A stretch of 64,000 nucleotides of DNA from Mycobacterium sp. (GTDB taxonomy: Bacteria > Actinomycetota > Actinomycetes > Mycobacteriales > Mycobacteriaceae). The stretch is taken from contig JAGQTV010000114.1 in assembly GCA_020438845.1 (NCBI GenBank), positions 1 to 64,000 on the forward strand. Reading direction: 5' to 3'. The notes under the pieces are model-generated. The model had not been told where the DNA came from. It was given only the letters and a program-made list of their open reading frames with translations, and made no database searches. The position numbers and the translations under genes were made by a program. Positions 36,958 to 50,889 of this stretch are shown in pieces. The stretch's first letter is position 1. Every line of letters starts with the position of its first letter.

Positions 36958-38757
36958 TCAGAGGTACTGGCCCAGGTTGGACTCGGTGTCGATGGCCCGG
37001 CTGGCACTGGAGCCCTTGCCCGTGACCAGCGTGCGGATGTAGACGATCCGTTCGCCCTTCTTGCCTGAGATTCGGGCCCAGTCATCCGGATTGGTGGTGT
37101 TGGGCAGATCCTCGTTCTCCGCGAACTCGTCGACGATCGAGTCCAGCAGGTGCTGAATGCGCAGGCCCCGCTGCCCGGTTTCGAGCACCGACTTGATGGC
37201 GTACTTCTTGGACCGGTCGACGACGTTCTGGATCATCGCCCCTGAGTTGAAGTCCTTGAAGTACATGACTTCCTTGTCCCCGTTGGCGTAGGTGACCTCA
37301 AGGAAGCGGTTGTCGTCGATCTCGGCGTACATCCGGTCGACCACCTTCTCGATCATCGCCTTGATGCAGGCGCCGCGGTCGCCGCCGAACTCGGCCAGGT
37401 CGTCGGCGTGGACAGGCAGGGACTCGGTGAGGTACTTGCTGAAGATGTCCTGCGCCGCCTCGGCGTCCGGGCGTTCGATCTTGATCTTGACGTCCAGTCG
37501 GCCGGGCCGCAGGATCGCGGGGTCGATCATGTCCTCGCGGTTGGAGGCACCGATGACTATGACGTTCTCCAGCCCCTCGACGCCGTCGATCTCGCTGAGC
37601 AGCTGAGGTACCACGGTGGTCTCGACGTCGGAACTGACGCCGGTGCCGCGGGTACGGAAGATCGAGTCCATCTCGTCGAAGAAGACGATCACCGGGGTGC
37701 CCTCGGAGGCCTTCTCCCTGGCCCGCTGGAAGATCAGCCGGATATGACGCTCGGTCTCGCCGACGAACTTGTTCAGCAGCTCCGGGCCCTTGATGTTGAG
37801 GAAGTAGGACTTGGCCTCCCGGGCGTCGTCGCCGCGCACTTCGGCCATCTTCTTGGCCAGTGAGTTGGCCACCGCCTTGGCGATCAACGTCTTGCCGCAG
37901 CCGGGCGGGCCGTACAAAAGCACGCCTTTGGGCGGACGCAGTGCGTACTCCCGGTAGAGCTCTTTGTGCAGGAACGGGAGCTCCACGGCATCGCGGATCT
38001 GCTCGATCTGGCGGGTCAGGCCACCAATGTCGGAGTAGGCGACGTCGGGCACATCCTCAAGAACCAGGTCCTCGACCTCCGCCTTGGGGATGCGCTCGAA
38101 GGCATACCCCGCTTTGGTATCGACCAGCAGCGAGTCGCCGGGGCGCAACTTGCGGGGGCGCTGGTCGTCGGCGAAGGTGTCTTCCAGTTCGCGGGCCACT
38201 TCGGGATCCATGTCCTCGAGGGCCACCAGCGGCTCGGCCAGCCAGACGATTCGCTCCTCGTCGGCGTGGCCGACCACCAATGCCCGATGCCCGTCGGCGA
38301 GCACCTCACGCAGGGTGCTGATCTCGCCGACCGCCTCGAAGTTCCCGGCTTCGACGACTGTCAGCGCCTCGTTGAGGCGGAGGGTTTGCCCCTTCTTGAG
38401 CACCTTGACGTCGATGTTGGGCGAGCAGGTAAGCCGCATCTTGCGCCCGGAAGTAAAGACGTCGACAGTGTCGTCGTCGTGCACGCCGAGGAGCACGCCG
38501 TAGCCGCTCGGCGGCTGACCGAGACGGTCCACCTCTTCACGCAGCGCCAGTAGCTGCTGACGGGCCTCCTTGAGGGTGTCCATCAATTTGGCGTTGCGGG
38601 CAGCCAGCGAGTCGATACGGGACTCAAGTTGCTGCACCTCACGGGGACTGCGCGCGCCGCCGCCGGCATTCTGCAGCTGATCCCGCAGGAGCGCCATCTC
38701 CCGGCGTAGCTGCTCCAACTCTGCAGCCTCGGATCCAGAACGGTGTGAATCACTCAT
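36958..38757 (-). CDS. mpa: Proteasome-associated ATPase Mpa (ARC)
   Basis: 599 residues. An N-terminal coiled coil (about residues 10-75) binds Pup, followed by OB folds and the AAA+ domain with Walker [10 protein letters not shown] near residue 280 and Walker [11 protein letters not shown], then an RPGRLDVKI second region of homology. The protein ends GQYL with the penultimate Tyr that docks into the alpha ring. Mpa unfolds pupylated proteins for PrcAB. Located near dop but separated by two + strand genes. Confidence 0.96.
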   Translation of the reverse strand: MSDSHRSGSEAAELEQLRREMALLRDQLQNAGGGARSPREVQQLESRIDSLAARNAKLMDTLKEARQQLLALREEVDRLGQPPSGYGVLLGVHDDDTVDVFTSGRKMRLTCSPNIDVKVLKKGQTLRLNEALTVVEAGNFEAVGEISTLREVLADGHRALVVGHADEERIVWLAEPLVALEDMDPEVARELEDTFADDQRPRKLRPGDSLLVDTKAGYAFERIPKAEVEDLVLEDVPDVAYSDIGGLTRQIEQIRDAVELPFLHKELYREYALRPPKGVLLYGPPGCGKTLIAKAVANSLAKKMAEVRGDDAREAKSYFLNIKGPELLNKFVGETERHIRLIFQRAREKASEGTPVIVFFDEMDSIFRTRGTGVSSDVETTVVPQLLSEIDGVEGLENVIVIGASNREDMIDPAILRPGRLDVKIKIERPDAEAAQDIFSKYLTESLPVHADDLAEFGGDRGACIKAMIEKVVDRMYAEIDDNRFLEVTYANGDKEVMYFKDFNSGAMIQNVVDRSKKYAIKSVLETGQRGLRIQHLLDSIVDEFAENEDLPNTTNPDDWARISGKKGERIVYIRTLVTGKGSSASRAIDTESNLGQYL

Positions 38758-38915
38758 AACGGCTCCTTCCCCGCACCGGTCTGTGGCGTGGCGGATACCT
38801 CAACGCTACCGGCGATTGGGCCGTGGTGCGTGCTCGACGAATTTCGACACACGGACTTCGCTGGTAATCTGGCTCAGTAAATCGGGCCGATTTGGGCCGA
38901 TCGAAAGGACAGGTT

Positions 38916-39392
38916 GTGATTATCAAATTCCTCGCTACGGGCGTGGCGGCCGCCGCGGTTGTTGCCGGCGGTGCTGCTGCAGCCATGCCCAGCTCCGCAC
39001 CGGCGATCGAGCCGGTGGTCTTCGGTGTTCCAATGCCGCTGGACCCCGCTGCCGACCTGCCCACCGCCGACCAACTCAACGGCGTGCTGTACGGACTGGC
39101 TGACCCCAGCGTTCCGTTCGCGTCGAAGAGCTACCTGGTCGAGGGTGGCATCGGCCGCATTGAGGCCCGCACCGCCGATGCCATGATGCAGAGCGCAGTG
39201 TCCAAGGGCCAGGTTCCGCTGAATTTCTCGATCGGCGGAATCACCCCGGCGGGTCCGGCCGCGGCGACCGCGAACGTCACCGCATCCGGCCCGAGTCTGG
39301 CCCCGACCACCCAGGCCGTCACCTTCGTCGACCAGGACGGCTGGAAGCTGTCCCGCTCGTCGGCATCGACGGTGCTGGCGATCTTCGGCTAG
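38916..39392 (+). CDS. Secreted low-molecular-weight antigen MTB12 (CFP-2)-like protein
   Basis: 158 residues from a GTG at 38916 with AAAGGACAGG as ribosome site. A signal peptide of about 25-30 residues ends AAAAMPSS. The mature part, PVVFGVPMPLDPA, LADPSVPFASKSYLVEGGIGRIEARTADAM and FSIGGITPAGPAAATANV, closely follows MTB12/CFP-2 as remembered, a small secreted antigen. Immediately followed by lppK, a lipoprotein of the same fold family, so the two may be tandem relatives. It is divergent from mpa with 158 bp between. Confidence 0.85.
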   Translation: MIIKFLATGVAAAAVVAGGAAAAMPSSAPAIEPVVFGVPMPLDPAADLPTADQLNGVLYGLADPSVPFASKSYLVEGGIGRIEARTADAMMQSAVSKGQVPLNFSIGGITPAGPAAATANVTASGPSLAPTTQAVTFVDQDGWKLSRSSASTVLAIFG

Positions 39393-39394
39393 CC

Positions 39395-39907
39395 ATTACC
39401 GGCTCCAGGGCCCTGCTGAGCGCCGTCACGGTTGTGGCGGCGCTCGGCGTTTCTGGGTGCGGCACGTCGGCGCAGTCCCCACAGACCTCGGCTACGAACC
39501 CGATGTCCAGCTCGTCGGGCGAACCGTCGCCGGTCGCAGCCCCGCCGCCCATCCCGCTGCCCGCTCCGCAGGAGTTGACCGCCGTGATGGACCGGCTGGC
39601 CGACCCCACGGTCAGCGGAGCCGACAAGCTCGTCCTTATCGAGGACGCCACCCCGCGGGAAGTGGGCACGATCGACCGGTTCGCCACCGCGCTGCGCGAC
39701 GGCGGCTTCGCCCCGGCCACCTTCACCGCCACCGACGTCCACTGGTCGGAAGCGACACCCGGCGTCGTTCTGGCAACGCTTCGGATCACCAACCCTGACG
39801 ATCACGGCGAGTTCGCCTTCCCACTGGCGTTTCGTTCCGGTCCGACCGGCTGGCAATTGACCCGTGACACCGCCGAGATGCTGCTGGCCTTCTCGTCCGG
39901 ACAGTGA
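39395..39907 (+). CDS. lppK: Lipoprotein LppK, with apparent ATT start
   Basis: 170 residues if begun at ATT 39395, which follows the previous stop by 2 bases. The lipobox is VSGC at about residue 22, and a typical lipoprotein signal (Arg at residue 5, then a hydrophobic run) needs this start; the first ATG/GTG/TTG is GTG 39434, which leaves only nine residues before Cys. The mature part (LADPTVSGADKLVLIEDATPREVGTIDRFATALRDGGFAP) matches LppK and is distantly like the MTB12-like neighbour. It may be read by coupling with that gene. The CTGs at 39413/39416 are other candidates. Confidence 0.8.
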   Translation: MTGSRALLSAVTVVAALGVSGCGTSAQSPQTSATNPMSSSSGEPSPVAAPPPIPLPAPQELTAVMDRLADPTVSGADKLVLIEDATPREVGTIDRFATALRDGGFAPATFTATDVHWSEATPGVVLATLRITNPDDHGEFAFPLAFRSGPTGWQLTRDTAEMLLAFSSGQ

Positions 39908-39914
39908 AGCGCCC

Positions 39915-40208
39915 GTGTGGATCGGATGGCTGGAGTTCGACATCCTGCTCGGCGACGTGCATTCGCTGAAGGAGAAGCGGTCCGTGGTGCGGCCGATCGT
40001 GGCTGAGCTTCACCGCAGGTTCAGCGTGTCCGCCGCCGAGACCGGCGGCTTGGACCTGCACCGGCGGGCCGGCCTCGGAGTGGCCGTGGTGGCCGCTGAC
40101 CGCGCTCACGTGGTGGACGTGCTCGACGCCGCGGAGCGACTGGTGGCGGGACGGCCGGAGATCGAACTGCTGTCAGCGCGACGGGAGCTGCGTCGGAGTG
40201 ACGATTGA
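39915..40208 (+). CDS. DUF503 family protein (Rv2117-like)
   Basis: 97 residues from a GTG at 39915, the same length as Rv2117. The start WIGWLEFDILLGDVHSLKEKRSVVRPIV is the DUF503 signature, and the small alpha/beta dodecin-like fold is expected. It follows lppK by 7 bp. The biological role is not known; relatives are often next to ribosome maturation genes in other bacteria. High confidence in the family, none in function. Confidence 0.88.
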   Translation: MWIGWLEFDILLGDVHSLKEKRSVVRPIVAELHRRFSVSAAETGGLDLHRRAGLGVAVVAADRAHVVDVLDAAERLVAGRPEIELLSARRELRRSDD

Positions 40209-40245
40209 CGCAAGCGACTTGATATTCGGCACAGCGGTACCCGGG

Positions 40246-41740
<1,495 letters not shown>

Positions 41741-41744
<4 letters not shown>

Positions 41745-42223
41745 AGCACGCTGGTCAAGTAGGCCACGGCGACGCCGGCCGCCACCGCGAAAAGATCCTC
41801 CCCCAACGCGACGGGCCGGTCTCGGCGCCCGTCCGCACCGGCCAATCGGGTGCGCACCTCGTACCCGCCGATGGTTCCGATTACGGCGCCAATGATTCCG
41901 GCACCGAGGCTGCCCCATCTGTAGCCCCAGGCGGTGCCCAGTACCGCGCCGGAGAAAGCACCAGTTGCCAACCGGAACAGGAATTGCGGTGCCGTCTTGC
42001 GGCTCGGCATGAAGGACATCTGGTCACTGACCAACTCAGCGACAGCGAGGACTGTCAGGACGCTGACTGTCACCCAGTGACCCATCCAGGAGGCCCAGGT
42101 CCCCGACAGGTTGATCCACTGCAGGAAGGCAGCCCAGGCCACGACGGCGGGAGCGGTGAACGACCGCAGGCCGGCGACGACGCCGATCAGCAGAGCCAGC
42201 AAGAGGACCAGCGCATGCGTCAT
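41741..42223 (-). CDS. DUF4126 membrane protein (Rv2120c-like)
   Basis: 160 residues with four or five membrane segments. The start LLALLIGVVAGLRSFTAPAVVAWAAFL is characteristic of DUF4126, as is the G-rich GAVLGTAWGYRWGSLGAGIIGAVIGTIGGYEVRT. Function is unknown. It is located between hisG and a secreted protein, with 42 bp from hisG; the 4-bp overlap makes it part of one operon with the secreted protein. Confidence 0.85.
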
Positions 42224-42265
42224 GACGGTGACGCTAGCACGCCCGACCTGGGCTTTAGGGCGGCT

Positions 42266-43117
42266 TCAGAACCGGCAGAAGCGGACGTCGGAGGCCAGAA
42301 TCGCCTTGGCCCCGATACCGGCGAGCCGGTCCATGATGGCATTGGCCTCCCGCCGCGGTACCAGAGCCCGCACTGCGACCCAGTCCGGGTCGGCCAGCGG
42401 GGCGATGGTGGGCGATTCCAGACCGGGGGTGATCTCGGTGGCGCGGTCGAGCACCGAGCGGGGGCAGTCGTAGTCGAGCATCAGGTATTGCTGACCGAAC
42501 ACCACACCCTGGACCCGGGCGGCCAACTGATCACGTGCCGCACGGTTGGTGTCACCCGCGTTCGCCCGCTCGATGAGCACCGCCTCCGAATCGCACAGCG
42601 GCTCCCCGAACGCCACCAAGTCATGCAGGCTCAGCGTGCGTCCTGACCCCACCACGTCGGCGATCGCGTCGGCGACGCCCAACTGCACCGAAATCTCCAC
42701 CGCACCGTCGAGACGGATCACGGTGGCGTCGATGCCCCTGGCCGCGAGATCCCTTCGCACCAGGTGCGGATAGGCGGTTGCGATCCGCTTTCCGGCCAGG
42801 TCGGCCACCGTCCAGGACCGGCCTGCGGGCGCCGCATAGCGAAAACTGGACGAACCGAACCCCAACGCCAGCCGTTCGCTGACCGGGGCGCCGGACTCGG
42901 CAGCCAGATCCCGCCCGGTGATACCGAAGTCGAGCTGGCCGGAGCCGACGTAGATGGCGATGTCCTTGGGACGCAGGAAGAAGAATTCGACACCGTTCAC
43001 CCGGTCGATGACGGTGAGGTCCTTGGGGTCGCTCCGTCGCCGGTAACCGGCCTCGGAGAGCACCTCGACCGCCGATTCCGATAACGCCCCTTTGTTGGGA
43101 ACCGCTACACGCAACAT
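42266..43117 (-). CDS. hisG: ATP phosphoribosyltransferase HisG (long form)
   Basis: 283 residues. [20 protein letters not shown] starts the catalytic domain; [20 protein letters not shown] and the phosphate-binding loop in [19 protein letters not shown] are present. The C-terminal 80 residues are the regulatory domain that binds histidine in long HisG. First committed step of histidine synthesis. hisE lies 9 bp upstream, so the two are transcribed together. Confidence 0.96.
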   Translation of the reverse strand: MLRVAVPNKGALSESAVEVLSEAGYRRRSDPKDLTVIDRVNGVEFFFLRPKDIAIYVGSGQLDFGITGRDLAAESGAPVSERLALGFGSSSFRYAAPAGRSWTVADLAGKRIATAYPHLVRRDLAARGIDATVIRLDGAVEISVQLGVADAIADVVGSGRTLSLHDLVAFGEPLCDSEAVLIERANAGDTNRAARDQLAARVQGVVFGQQYLMLDYDCPRSVLDRATEITPGLESPTIAPLADPDWVAVRALVPRREANAIMDRLAGIGAKAILASDVRFCRF

Positions 43118-43126
43118 GACCGACCG

Positions 43127-43408
43127 CTACAGCTTCCGATAGACGTCATCGAGCCCCAGACCGCGCGCGATCATCAGCACCTGGGTCCAGTACAACAGCT
43201 GACTGATCTCCTCGGCCAACGCCTCATCCGGCTCATGCTCAGCTGCCAGCCACACCTCGCCAGCTTCCTCGAGGATCTTCTTGCCCAGGTTATGCACGCC
43301 GGCGTCCAGTGCGGCCACGGTGGCGCTGCCAGCCGGGCGGGCGCGGGCGCGTTCACCGAGTTCGGCGAACAGCTCCTCGAAAGTCTTCACGGCCAGCGAT
43401 TGTTCCAT
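43127..43408 (-). CDS. hisE: Phosphoribosyl-ATP pyrophosphatase HisE
   Basis: 93 residues from the ATG at 43408, the same length as in M. tuberculosis. MazG-like helices with the metal-binding [14 protein letters not shown] and [14 protein letters not shown] motif. It performs the second step of histidine synthesis. The frame extends to 43513, giving a Cys-containing leader unlike HisE, so I use the internal start. Confidence 0.96.
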   Translation of the reverse strand: MEQSLAVKTFEELFAELGERARARPAGSATVAALDAGVHNLGKKILEEAGEVWLAAEHEPDEALAEEISQLLYWTQVLMIARGLGLDDVYRKL

Positions 43409-43531
43409 GTAGGGGATGAACCCGTCACGGCGGATTTCCAGCCGCCACCGGTTGAGCTGAGTAATGTCGCACCCACCGCAGGTCCAGCGAGGAGGCGAAG
43501 GCCGATCGCTCATGAGGTAGGAGGATCAGCC

Positions 43532-45070
43532 ATGCAGGGACCATCCGGTACCGGAACCGTGGAGGAGGCCCCGAAGGAACCCGTCCACACCGGAAGGGTG
43601 GTGGCGATCGCGACGATCGCCGCCCTCGGCGGATTCCTTTTCGGTTATGACAGTTCGGTCATCAACGGCGCCAACAAGGCCGTTTTCTACCACTTCCAAG
43701 TCTCCGACAAGGCCATGCAGGGGTTCGTGGTGGCCATCGCGCTGCTGGGCTCCGCGATCGGCGCATTCATCGGCGGGCGGCTGACCGACAAGTTCGGCCG
43801 TCGCAAAGTCATGATCGTCGCCGCCATCTTGTTCCTGGTGGCCGGTGTGGGACAAGCCTTCCCGTTCAGCACGGGCGACTTCATGGTGTGGCGCTTCGTC
43901 GGCGGTTTCGCCATCGGCCTGGCCGCCGTGGTGTCACCGATGTACATCTCCGAGGCAGCACCGGCACACCTGCGAGGCCGACTGTCCTCGCTGTTCCAAC
44001 TGGCCATCGTGGTGGGAATCTTCGCCACCCAGCTGGTGAACCAGATCATCATCCACTTCACCCCGGACGCGGTGGAGAAGCCCCTCAAGGACCCCACCGT
44101 CCCGCCGGTGGAAGCCAACAACACGCTGGCCCTCGGACTGGCGGCATGGCAGTGGATGTTTCTCTGCATGGTCATCCCGGCGGTCATCTACTGGACGCTG
44201 TCGCTGACATTGCCGGAATCCCCGCGTTTCCTGGTGGCTCGGGGCCAGGACAGCGCCGCGGCCGGTGTTCTCAAGCAGATCTACGTCGGTAGCGTGGCCG
44301 ACAAGGTAGCGGCCATCAAGGCCTCGCTGGCCGGCGAGCACAAGATGCACATGGCCGACATCAAGGGACCTCGCGCGGGCCTACTGCCCATCGTCTGGGT
44401 AGGCATCATCCTGGCGGTGCTCCAGCAATTCGTCGGCATCAACGCCGTCTTCTACTACTCCAACCTGATCTGGAGCGCGGTTGGTTTCGGCGAGAGCAAG
44501 GCTTTCCTCACCTCGACGATCATCAGCGCCGTCAACGTCATCTTCACCTTCGTCGCCATCGGATTGATCGACCGGCTCGGCCGAAAACCGCTGTTGTTGA
44601 TCGGCTCCATCGGCATGGCAGCCACTCTGGGTGTGCTGACGTTCGTCTTCCAATCCGCACCGGCCTGCACCGAGGCGCTGCTGGGTACCGAGGGCTGCGA
44701 AACGGTGGCCAACCTGAACACACCCATGCTGTCCAGCTCCGGCGGGTTGGTCGCGGTGATCATGCTCAACACCTACGTGGCGTTCTTCGCAGCCACCTGG
44801 GGCCCGATCGTCTGGGTGCTGCTCGGCGAGATGTTCCCGAACAAAATCCGCGCGGCGGCCATGTCGGTAGCGGTCGCGGCCAACTGGATCGCGAACTTCA
44901 TCGTCTCGGAGACCTTCCCCGGTCTGGTCGGCATCTCCCTCGGCCTTGCCTACGGGCTGTTCACGCTGGGTGCGGTGGTCTCGTTCTTCTACGTCTACCG
45001 GTACGTGAAGGAGACCAAGGGCGTGCAACTGGAGGACATGGAGCAGTTGGAGGGCGTCGAGATCGAGTGA
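43532..45070 (+). CDS. Sugar porter (MFS) transporter
   Basis: 512 residues from the ATG at 43532 with AGGTAGGAGGA upstream. Twelve membrane segments with sugar porter signatures: GFLFGYDSSVINGA (TM1), GGRLTDKFGRRK between TM2 and TM3, LPESPRFLVARG after TM6, QQFVGINAVFYYSN (TM7), RLGRKPLLL and a C-terminal ETKG. It is a proton symporter like XylE/GalP; the sugar cannot be told. The TM7-TM8 and TM9-TM10 regions contain a Cys pair in a loop (PACTEALLGTEGCETV), likely external. Longer frame to 43235 is antisense to hisE. Confidence 0.92.
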   Translation: MQGPSGTGTVEEAPKEPVHTGRVVAIATIAALGGFLFGYDSSVINGANKAVFYHFQVSDKAMQGFVVAIALLGSAIGAFIGGRLTDKFGRRKVMIVAAILFLVAGVGQAFPFSTGDFMVWRFVGGFAIGLAAVVSPMYISEAAPAHLRGRLSSLFQLAIVVGIFATQLVNQIIIHFTPDAVEKPLKDPTVPPVEANNTLALGLAAWQWMFLCMVIPAVIYWTLSLTLPESPRFLVARGQDSAAAGVLKQIYVGSVADKVAAIKASLAGEHKMHMADIKGPRAGLLPIVWVGIILAVLQQFVGINAVFYYSNLIWSAVGFGESKAFLTSTIISAVNVIFTFVAIGLIDRLGRKPLLLIGSIGMAATLGVLTFVFQSAPACTEALLGTEGCETVANLNTPMLSSSGGLVAVIMLNTYVAFFAATWGPIVWVLLGEMFPNKIRAAAMSVAVAANWIANFIVSETFPGLVGISLGLAYGLFTLGAVVSFFYVYRYVKETKGVQLEDMEQLEGVEIE

Positions 45071-45087
45071 GCGCCCCGGGTCGAGGC

Positions 45088-45107
45088 GCATCATGATGCA
45101 GGCGCCT
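45088..45107. other. Palindrome pair in the intergenic region after the sugar transporter
   Basis: GCATCATGATGC (45088-45099) and AGGCGCCT (45100-45107) are perfect palindromes back to back, just upstream of the decayed vapC. Toxin-antitoxin operons are often bound by the antitoxin at such sites, so this could be the operator remnant of a lost vapBC promoter. No vapB is present. Confidence 0.5.
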
Positions 45108-45127
45108 GATGCCATGATGCGCCAGTG

Positions 45128-45415
45128 CGCAGTGCCCTGATGCGAACGTCCTGCTGTATGCCTTCCGCCGCGACAGCGACGACACCATCGATGCGCGCAG
45201 TGGTTACAGAACGCCATGACCGGGGCGGAACCCGTGGGGGTAAGCGAACTGGTTCTGTCCGCGGTGGTGCGTCTTGCTACGAATCACCGAGTTTTCCGGC
45301 AACCGAGCAGCACCGGGGCGGCTTTGGACTTCTGCGCGGCACCTGGATCACCAACGATCGCGGATACGCCAGATTCCCGAACGTCCGTTGGAGCACCCCG
45401 TTCACTCACAGCTGA
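45128..45415 (+). pseudogene. Decayed VapC toxin (PIN domain), frameshifted and internally deleted
   Basis: Three segments in different frames fit a VapC protein. From 45136, PDANVLLYAFRRDSDD gives the N-terminus with the first catalytic Asp. From about 45200, QWLQNAMTGAEPVGVSELVLSAVVRL in a second frame continues it through RQPSSTGAALDFCA. From about 45340, GTWITNDRGYARFPNVRWSTPF in a third frame is a typical VapC C-terminus, with the last acidic pair, ending at 45413-45415. The middle (the DxxxAALA helix and its acidic site) is missing, so the protein cannot work. There is no vapB upstream. The gap 45071-45424 holds only this remnant and palindromes. Confidence 0.82.
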
Positions 45416-45424
45416 CACCAGCCG

Positions 45425-46258
45425 TCAATGACCGTCGCCTTCCCCCGTGCCGCGGCCGCCCACCCGGGCGACAACCAGATCGGCGACCGCTGACATACCT
45501 TCGGCATTGGGATGAAATGGCTTGGGCCGTCCCGGCAGGAATGGTCCCGCTCCGATCGTCCACGGCGCACCAGACCAGGCGTGGTGGTCTCGACTGGCGT
45601 GCGATGCGGCGACGATCTCGCAGCCGGTTTCGCGGGCAGCCGTGGCGGTCAGGTCTTCCAGCCTGGCGGCCACGTGGCGGGCCAAATCGGCGATGGGTTC
45701 AGACAACGGGGGTGCCGGAATTCCCGCCGGGGGCAGCAGCGTGAGGTAGTCGACGAACATCACCCGAGCCCGGGGGCAGCGTCCGCGCACCGCAGCGCCG
45801 ACCTCGTTGAGGGACGTCGCAACCTCGTTGAGGGCCCACTCGCGCGCGGCAGGGTCGAGCAGGACACGCAGGGCGGGACCGATCACCGGCACACGGCGCA
45901 GGATCGCGGGCAGCGTTGCGGCGAAGAGCAATGGCACGTAGCCGACGTCGTTGCCTCCGATCGTGATCGTGACCAGCCGCTCAGAACCGTCGAGCGCGTC
46001 GATTTGTGGGGCCGAGCCGTGCTGAGGTTGTCGCAGGATGTGCGCCGTCGTCGCACCGGAATACGTGACGTCGATCAGGTCCAGTCCCAGGCGCGCCGCG
46101 ACCAGGTGCGGATAGTTGCGCTCCGAACGCATGGCACGCCGGGGCGACCCGGTTGCCCGTGGAGCGATGCCCGGACCGGCGGCCATGGAACTGCCAAGGG
46201 CGACGTACCGGTTCATGGCCCCGGCATTCCTGGACCCGGCCGCGTCACCGGTCGTCAC
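45425..46258 (-). CDS. SGNH-family hydrolase (lipase/esterase-like)
   Basis: 277 residues if begun at the GTG at 46258, which overlaps the HAD stop (GTGA); an ATG at 46216 (MNRYVALGSSMAAGPG) gives 263 and puts the catalytic Ser near residue 9-10. Block I is ALGSSMAAGPG with the Ser, block III ITIGGNDVGY with Asn, and block V KPFHPNAEGM with catalytic His. No signal peptide is seen. Acts on esters or lipids; substrate unknown. Cotranscribed with the HAD gene. Confidence 0.88.
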   Translation of the reverse strand: MTTGDAAGSRNAGAMNRYVALGSSMAAGPGIAPRATGSPRRAMRSERNYPHLVAARLGLDLIDVTYSGATTAHILRQPQHGSAPQIDALDGSERLVTITIGGNDVGYVPLLFAATLPAILRRVPVIGPALRVLLDPAAREWALNEVATSLNEVGAAVRGRCPRARVMFVDYLTLLPPAGIPAPPLSEPIADLARHVAARLEDLTATAARETGCEIVAASHASRDHHAWSGAPWTIGAGPFLPGRPKPFHPNAEGMSAVADLVVARVGGRGTGEGDGH

Positions 46259-46920
46259 TCAGCCGAGGCGCGGTGATAGATCTGGACCAGCGTCTCGTGG
46301 TCAACGTCGGCCAACGAGGAGATCTGCCGACGCCGCGGGCCGATCGGGACCGCGATGTCATTGGGCACCACCAGCACCGGACATCCGGCATCCTGCGCCG
46401 AGGCCGCGCCAGTGACCGAGTCCTCGATGGCCAGGCAGTCGGCCGGATCCAGCCGGAGTAATTCGGCCGCCCGGCGGTAGGGGTCCGGTGCGGGCTTTCC
46501 ACGCGGCACCTCGTCGCCGCACACGCTGGCGGTGAAATAGTGCCGTCCGATGCTGTTGAGCGCCCGTTCGGTCAGCCCGCGGCGGGTGTTGGTAACCAGG
46601 GCCATCGGGACAGCCGCCACCGACAACGCCTCAAGCAGTTCGCGCGCACCGTCGCACCATGGCAAGCCGGCGTCGAACAGTTCGCCCGCGATCTCGTGCA
46701 GCCAGTCTGCGGTGGCGGCCATTTCGACGGGATCGTGCTCCAACCCCAGATCGGTGTACACGATGCGGATGACGTTCTCGGACGAGCCACCGACGGTGGA
46801 TTCCCGCACCTCGGGAGTCAGCACTCCGCCGAGTTTGGTGTAGAGCTTGTGCATGGCGACGTCCCAGAGTTTCTCGGAGTCCACCAGCGTGCCGTCCATG
46901 TCGAAGAGCACGGCTTTCAT
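46255..46920 (-). CDS. HAD-family phosphatase (beta-phosphoglucomutase-like)
   Basis: 221 residues. Motif I is VLFDMDGTLVDSEK with the nucleophile Asp, motif II LVTNTRRG, a Lys in PRGKPAPDPYR, and motif IV AIEDSVTGAASA. The helical cap after motif I is of the C1 type. Substrates are sugar phosphates or similar; none can be chosen. It lies 21 bp after metH and overlaps the SGNH gene, so the three genes may share a transcript. Confidence 0.88.
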   Translation of the reverse strand: MKAVLFDMDGTLVDSEKLWDVAMHKLYTKLGGVLTPEVRESTVGGSSENVIRIVYTDLGLEHDPVEMAATADWLHEIAGELFDAGLPWCDGARELLEALSVAAVPMALVTNTRRGLTERALNSIGRHYFTASVCGDEVPRGKPAPDPYRRAAELLRLDPADCLAIEDSVTGAASAQDAGCPVLVVPNDIAVPIGPRRRQISSLADVDHETLVQIYHRASAE

Positions 46921-46941
46921 GCGGCGCCGAACATTGAAGTA

Positions 46942-50661
<3,720 letters not shown>

Positions 50662-50668
50662 GTGCACT

Positions 50669-50685
50669 CCTTCCTCAGCGGAAGG
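50669..50685 (-). promoter_or_regulatory. Hairpin that hides the metH ribosome-binding site
   Basis: On the - strand CCTTCC, loop GCTGA, GGAAGG form a 6-bp perfect stem whose 3' arm is the Shine-Dalgarno of metH (GGAAGGAG), 7 bases before the GTG. This would repress translation when closed. No B12 or SAM riboswitch core is evident upstream in the 228-bp gap. Confidence 0.5.
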
Positions 50686-50889
50686 CGTCCTTAACTCTGC
50701 CGAGCGTGGCGGATACCAAGGGACTCCAGCTCCCAGATAACCGTTGCAACGCCTCTCGACCTTGAGAAAGTCTACGTCGTGACCCGACCGGCTTCTGGAC
50801 GACCGTCTCGTCGCTGCGACCCGCTTGACCAACGCGAGACCCATGTCTGATGCGTCTCATAGCGGCCCGAGCAGGGTTACGCTGAAGCG

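Noticed and set aside
39434-39907. lppK starting at GTG 39434
   Set aside because: Leaves only nine residues before the lipobox Cys, too short for a signal peptide.
43235-43531. N-terminal extension of the sugar transporter
   Set aside because: Antisense to hisE; the ribosome site and first membrane segment follow ATG 43532.
50662-50889. Cobalamin or SAM-IV riboswitch at metH
   Set aside because: No B12 box or SAM-IV core sequence seen; only the small SD hairpin stands out.
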